Source of the DNA: Glycomyces artemisiae
GTDB taxonomy: Bacteria > Actinomycetota > Actinomycetes > Mycobacteriales > Micromonosporaceae
Assembly: GCF_003002955.1 (NCBI RefSeq)
Contig: NZ_PVTJ01000006.1
Coordinates: 62,001 to 126,000 of the forward strand
Reading direction: 5' to 3'
DNA: 64,000 bases
A model generated the notes under the pieces. It worked only from the letters and a program-made list of their open reading frames with translations. It was not told the DNA's origin and searched no databases. Shown here one piece after another: positions 61,539-64,000 of the stretch (its first letter is position 1; each line of letters starts with the position of its first letter). Made by a program: the position numbers and the translations under genes.

Positions 61539-63260
61539 CTAGCGGTTTCGACCGTAAGTCGTGCCGCTTTCAGGCGGGCCCCAGTAGCCGTCATCGGCGT
61601 CAGGGGTCCGTTCGGCGTTTCCGGCGCCGTAGACCCCGCCCTGCGGGCGCTGCTGCTGTTGCCGGCCGCCTCCGGCGCCGTACATGTTGCCGGTGGGCTC
61701 GCGCCGCGGCGGCTGCTGGCCCCCGCCGCCTCCGGCACCGTAGACGTTCCCGGAGGGCTCCGGGCGGGCGGCGAAGGACTGGCCGGGCCCGGCGTTGTCG
61801 TAGACGCTGCCGTGGCCGCCGCCTTCGAACGCCCCGTACTGGGGCTCCTGGCGGCCGCCTTGCGGGGGGCGGCCCTGCGGCGGCTGGCCGCCTCCGCCGC
61901 CGTAGACGTTCCCGGACGGCTCCTGGCGCGCGCCGCCGCCGTAGACGCCGCCCTGCGGCTCGGGGCGGGCCTGCTGGCCGCCGCCACCGTAGACGTTGCC
62001 GCTCGGCTCCTGGCGGGCGCCGCCGTACACGTTGCCGCGGGCGACCTCCCCCAGGTCCGGGTCGGGCTGGCCGGAGTCGATCCCCAGGTCGACAGGGTCG
62101 TCGTCGGCGAGGAAGGACGACTCCCTGCGCCCGCGCGGGGGCTCCTCGGCGGCGAAGCCGAGCTCGTCGTCCTCGTCCTTGCCGTCGCCGTTCGCCTTGC
62201 GGTGCTTGCGGATCACCACGATGCCCAGGACCATGACGAGCATGCCGAGGATCGCGATGGCCGCGAGGATCTTCACGATCGTGCCGAAGCCCAGGTCCAG
62301 GATCCGGTCGACGAGGCTCTTGCCGTCGTCGCCGGAGGCGGGCGCGGCCTCGTCGTCGCCGCCGGAGGTCTCCTCCTCGGCGACCGGTGCGGCGGGCGCG
62401 TACTGGGTGACGGTGCCGAACGAGCCGTCGTTGTCCTCCGAGGCGAGAGTGATGAAGTTGCCGTCGGCGTCGTAGGTGAGGCCCTCGGCCTGGCCGGAGT
62501 CGGCGACCGGCGTCGCCACTGGCTCCCCGCCCAGGGCCGCGAGCACGTCGCCGCCCTCGACGGTCCACTCGTAGACGTTGCCCTCGGTGCGCAGCGCGAC
62601 CTTCGAGCCGTCGGCGTTCAGGGCGCCGCCGGAGACCGTGCCGCCGTCGGGGAGGGCGACCGTGCCGACCTCGTCGAGCGGGGTGTTCTCCTCCTGGTTG
62701 TCGCCGGGAGGCGAGTACAGGGTGGCCTCGCCCGCGTCCGCGGTCACGAACAGCGGCTTCTTGCCCGGCAGGAGCAGGAACGTGCCGACGTCCTGGGGCC
62801 CGTCGGGGAAGACGTAGCGCCAGACCGCGCTGTTGGGGAGGTCGTTCAGGTCGAGCTGGTTCAGCGTCAGCCACTCGCGGTTGGCGCCGTCGCCGATGTC
62901 GCCGACCCACAGGTACTCGCCGTTCTCGTTGTCGAGGACCAGCGCCTGCGGGTCGCGGGGCTGGTGGTCGATCCACGCCTCGTCCGCGGGGCGCACGTTG
63001 CAGTCCGCGCCGGTCCGGTCCACCGACAGGGTCGCGTCCTGCTCGGTGCCGCCGGACACGATCCACCAGCCGTCGCCGTCAGCGGCGGCGGCGATGCCCG
63101 CGGGGGCCTGAGTGCCGTGGAGATTGCACAGCACCTCGCCGCCGGACTCTTCATCCTGGGCGAAGACGGGGGACGCGGCCGTGGCCAGGACCAGCACTCC
63201 GGCCGTCCCGGCGACGAGCCGCGCAGGCAGGGGCCGACGGCCCACACGGCGCTCTCGCAT
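61539..63260 (-). CDS. Secreted/membrane-anchored protein with propeller-like exodomain and repeated NVYG tail
   Basis: 573 residues. Signal peptide (LVAGTAGVLVLATAASPVFAQ), an extracytoplasmic domain of about 290 residues with short repeating motifs (ALVLDNENGEYLWVGDIGDGANRE; TEGNVYEWTVEGGDVLAALGGEP) like beta-propeller or PQQ-type blades, one helix (TIVKILAAIAILGMLVMVLGIVVI) and a cytoplasmic Gly/Gln/Pro-rich tail with at least eight NVYG/GVYG/NMYG repeats. Tyr repeats in such a tail could be modification or protein-binding sites. Function not recognised. ATG 63260 is chosen over 63281. Confidence 0.7.
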   Translation of the reverse strand: MRERRVGRRPLPARLVAGTAGVLVLATAASPVFAQDEESGGEVLCNLHGTQAPAGIAAAADGDGWWIVSGGTEQDATLSVDRTGADCNVRPADEAWIDHQPRDPQALVLDNENGEYLWVGDIGDGANREWLTLNQLDLNDLPNSAVWRYVFPDGPQDVGTFLLLPGKKPLFVTADAGEATLYSPPGDNQEENTPLDEVGTVALPDGGTVSGGALNADGSKVALRTEGNVYEWTVEGGDVLAALGGEPVATPVADSGQAEGLTYDADGNFITLASEDNDGSFGTVTQYAPAAPVAEEETSGGDDEAAPASGDDGKSLVDRILDLGFGTIVKILAAIAILGMLVMVLGIVVIRKHRKANGDGKDEDDELGFAAEEPPRGRRESSFLADDDPVDLGIDSGQPDPDLGEVARGNVYGGARQEPSGNVYGGGGQQARPEPQGGVYGGGARQEPSGNVYGGGGGQPPQGRPPQGGRQEPQYGAFEGGGHGSVYDNAGPGQSFAARPEPSGNVYGAGGGGGQQPPRREPTGNMYGAGGGRQQQQRPQGGVYGAGNAERTPDADDGYWGPPESGTTYGRNR

Positions 63261-63331
63261 CACGCAAGTGTTCCAGAACACGCCATGTCAGCGCGGGGAC
63301 CCCCATGAGACATGTTCAGGACCACTGCGAT

Positions 63332-64000
63332 TCAGTCCTTTTCCAGGACGAACGCTCGCAATTCACCGGCCAGCCGGTCGTCCACACGGGCCGTGATGAC
63401 CGTGCCGTCACCTCGGTGTTCAGTGGTGAGCACCTCGCCGCGCGACCGCAGTCGCGACACGAGATCGCCTCTGACGTAAGGGATGCAGACCGTCAGCTCC
63501 GTGTCCGGCTGCGGCAGCGCCTGCTCGATCGCGTCACGGAGCTTGTCGATCCCCTCACCCGAATGCGCCGACACGAACACCGCGTCGGGCCAGTCCGAGC
63601 GCAGCTGGAGCATCGTGTCCGGGTCGACCAGGTCGAGCTTGTTGACCACGACCAGCTCCGGGATCTCCTCGGCGCCGACCTCGGCGAGCACCTCGCGGAC
63701 CGCCTCGGCCTGGCCGAGCGGGTCCGGGTGCGAGCCGTCGATCACGTGGACCACCAGGTCCGACTCGGCGACCTCTTCGAGGGTCGAGCGGAACGCCTCC
63801 ACGAGCTGGTGCGGCAGGTGCCGCACGAAGCCGACCGTGTCGGTCACCGTGTACTCCCGGCCCTCGGCCGTGCGCGAGCGCCGCGTCGACGTGTCGAGGG
63901 TCGCGAACAGCGCGTCCTGCACGAGGATGCCCGCGCCCGTGAGCGCATTGAGCAGGCTCGACTTCCCGGCGTTCGTGTACCCGGCGATCGCGACACCCGG
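63332..64000 (-). CDS. hflX: GTPase HflX, N-terminal part cut by window edge
   Basis: C-terminal part of the ribosome-associated GTPase HflX. At the right edge it reads GVAIAGYTNAGKSSLLNAL (G1), then VTDTVGFVRHLPHQLVEAFRSTLEEV (G3 and switch II), VVVNKLDLVD (G4) and VSAHSGEGI (G5). HflX splits stalled ribosomes under stress. The N-terminal glycine-rich segment lies outside the window. Ends RAFVLEKD. Confidence 0.95.
   Translation of the reverse strand, partial: PGVAIAGYTNAGKSSLLNALTGAGILVQDALFATLDTSTRRSRTAEGREYTVTDTVGFVRHLPHQLVEAFRSTLEEVAESDLVVHVIDGSHPDPLGQAEAVREVLAEVGAEEIPELVVVNKLDLVDPDTMLQLRSDWPDAVFVSAHSGEGIDKLRDAIEQALPQPDTELTVCIPYVRGDLVSRLRSRGEVLTTEHRGDGTVITARVDDRLAGELRAFVLEKD

Overview
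High-GC actinobacterial chromosome segment that begins inside hemG (left edge) and ends inside hflX (right edge). Nearly every gene has high third-position GC, GTG starts are common, and the gene order is the conserved actinomycete core: ceoB/ceoC-DUF3159-OB-fold-DUF3710-dut-DUF3093-DUF4193-LytR_C-sigA, then sigB-ideR, then nrdJ-nrdR-lexA-hflX. Family content (glnX-glnH-pknG operon, SCO7613-type membrane proteins, DUF5685, an LPMO with CBM2) fits a soil or plant-associated actinomycete; a Glycomycetaceae-like genome is my best guess and is inference only. I see no rRNA, tRNA, IS element, prophage or CRISPR array.

Layout. 0-7 kb: haem synthesis (hemG-hemE), ribonuclease D, and a thiolase/multifunctional beta-oxidation pair (fadA-fadB) behind a promoter with an embedded inverted repeat. 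7-14.5 kb: a cell-wall-lytic-like surface protein, then two paralogous SCO7613-type membrane proteins, the first interrupted by an in-frame amber codon exactly where the second has Trp, separated by 1.1 kb of non-coding DNA. 14.5-24.7 kb: dxs, an adenosine-deaminase-like protein lacking catalytic residues, a proVWX osmoprotectant importer followed by a 162-bp near-perfect palindrome, a secreted alginate-lyase-like protein and a DUF5685 protein. 24.7-30.5 kb: RNA methyltransferase, APC permease, LD-carboxypeptidase and the TrkA-type pair ceoB/ceoC. 30.6-46 kb: an LPMO with a CebR-like operator, the conserved DUF genes around dut and sigA, a DEAD/DEAH helicase, dtd, sigB-ideR, a candidate small RNA, and a deaminase-sulfurtransferase-lipoprotein operon.

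46.2-53.3 kb holds the most interesting system: glnX-glnH-pknG followed, with tiny gaps or overlaps, by a PP2C phosphatase and an FHA protein. An amino-acid-sensing lipoprotein and membrane partner, a soluble kinase, its probable antagonist phosphatase and a phosphothreonine reader are in one transcription unit, and the last three proteins each carry a Cys4 zinc-ribbon/rubredoxin-like module. A second, membrane-anchored Ser/Thr kinase lies at 54.9-56.9 kb after a TetR-hydrolase pair.

57-64 kb: B12-dependent ribonucleotide reductase and NrdR, whose promoter carries a pair of NrdR boxes 32 bp apart; lexA transcribed divergently; a surface-anchored protein with repeated NVYG motifs; and partial hflX. 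The lexA upstream region and the region after sigA share a CACCCG-NN-CGGGTG palindrome of unknown regulator.
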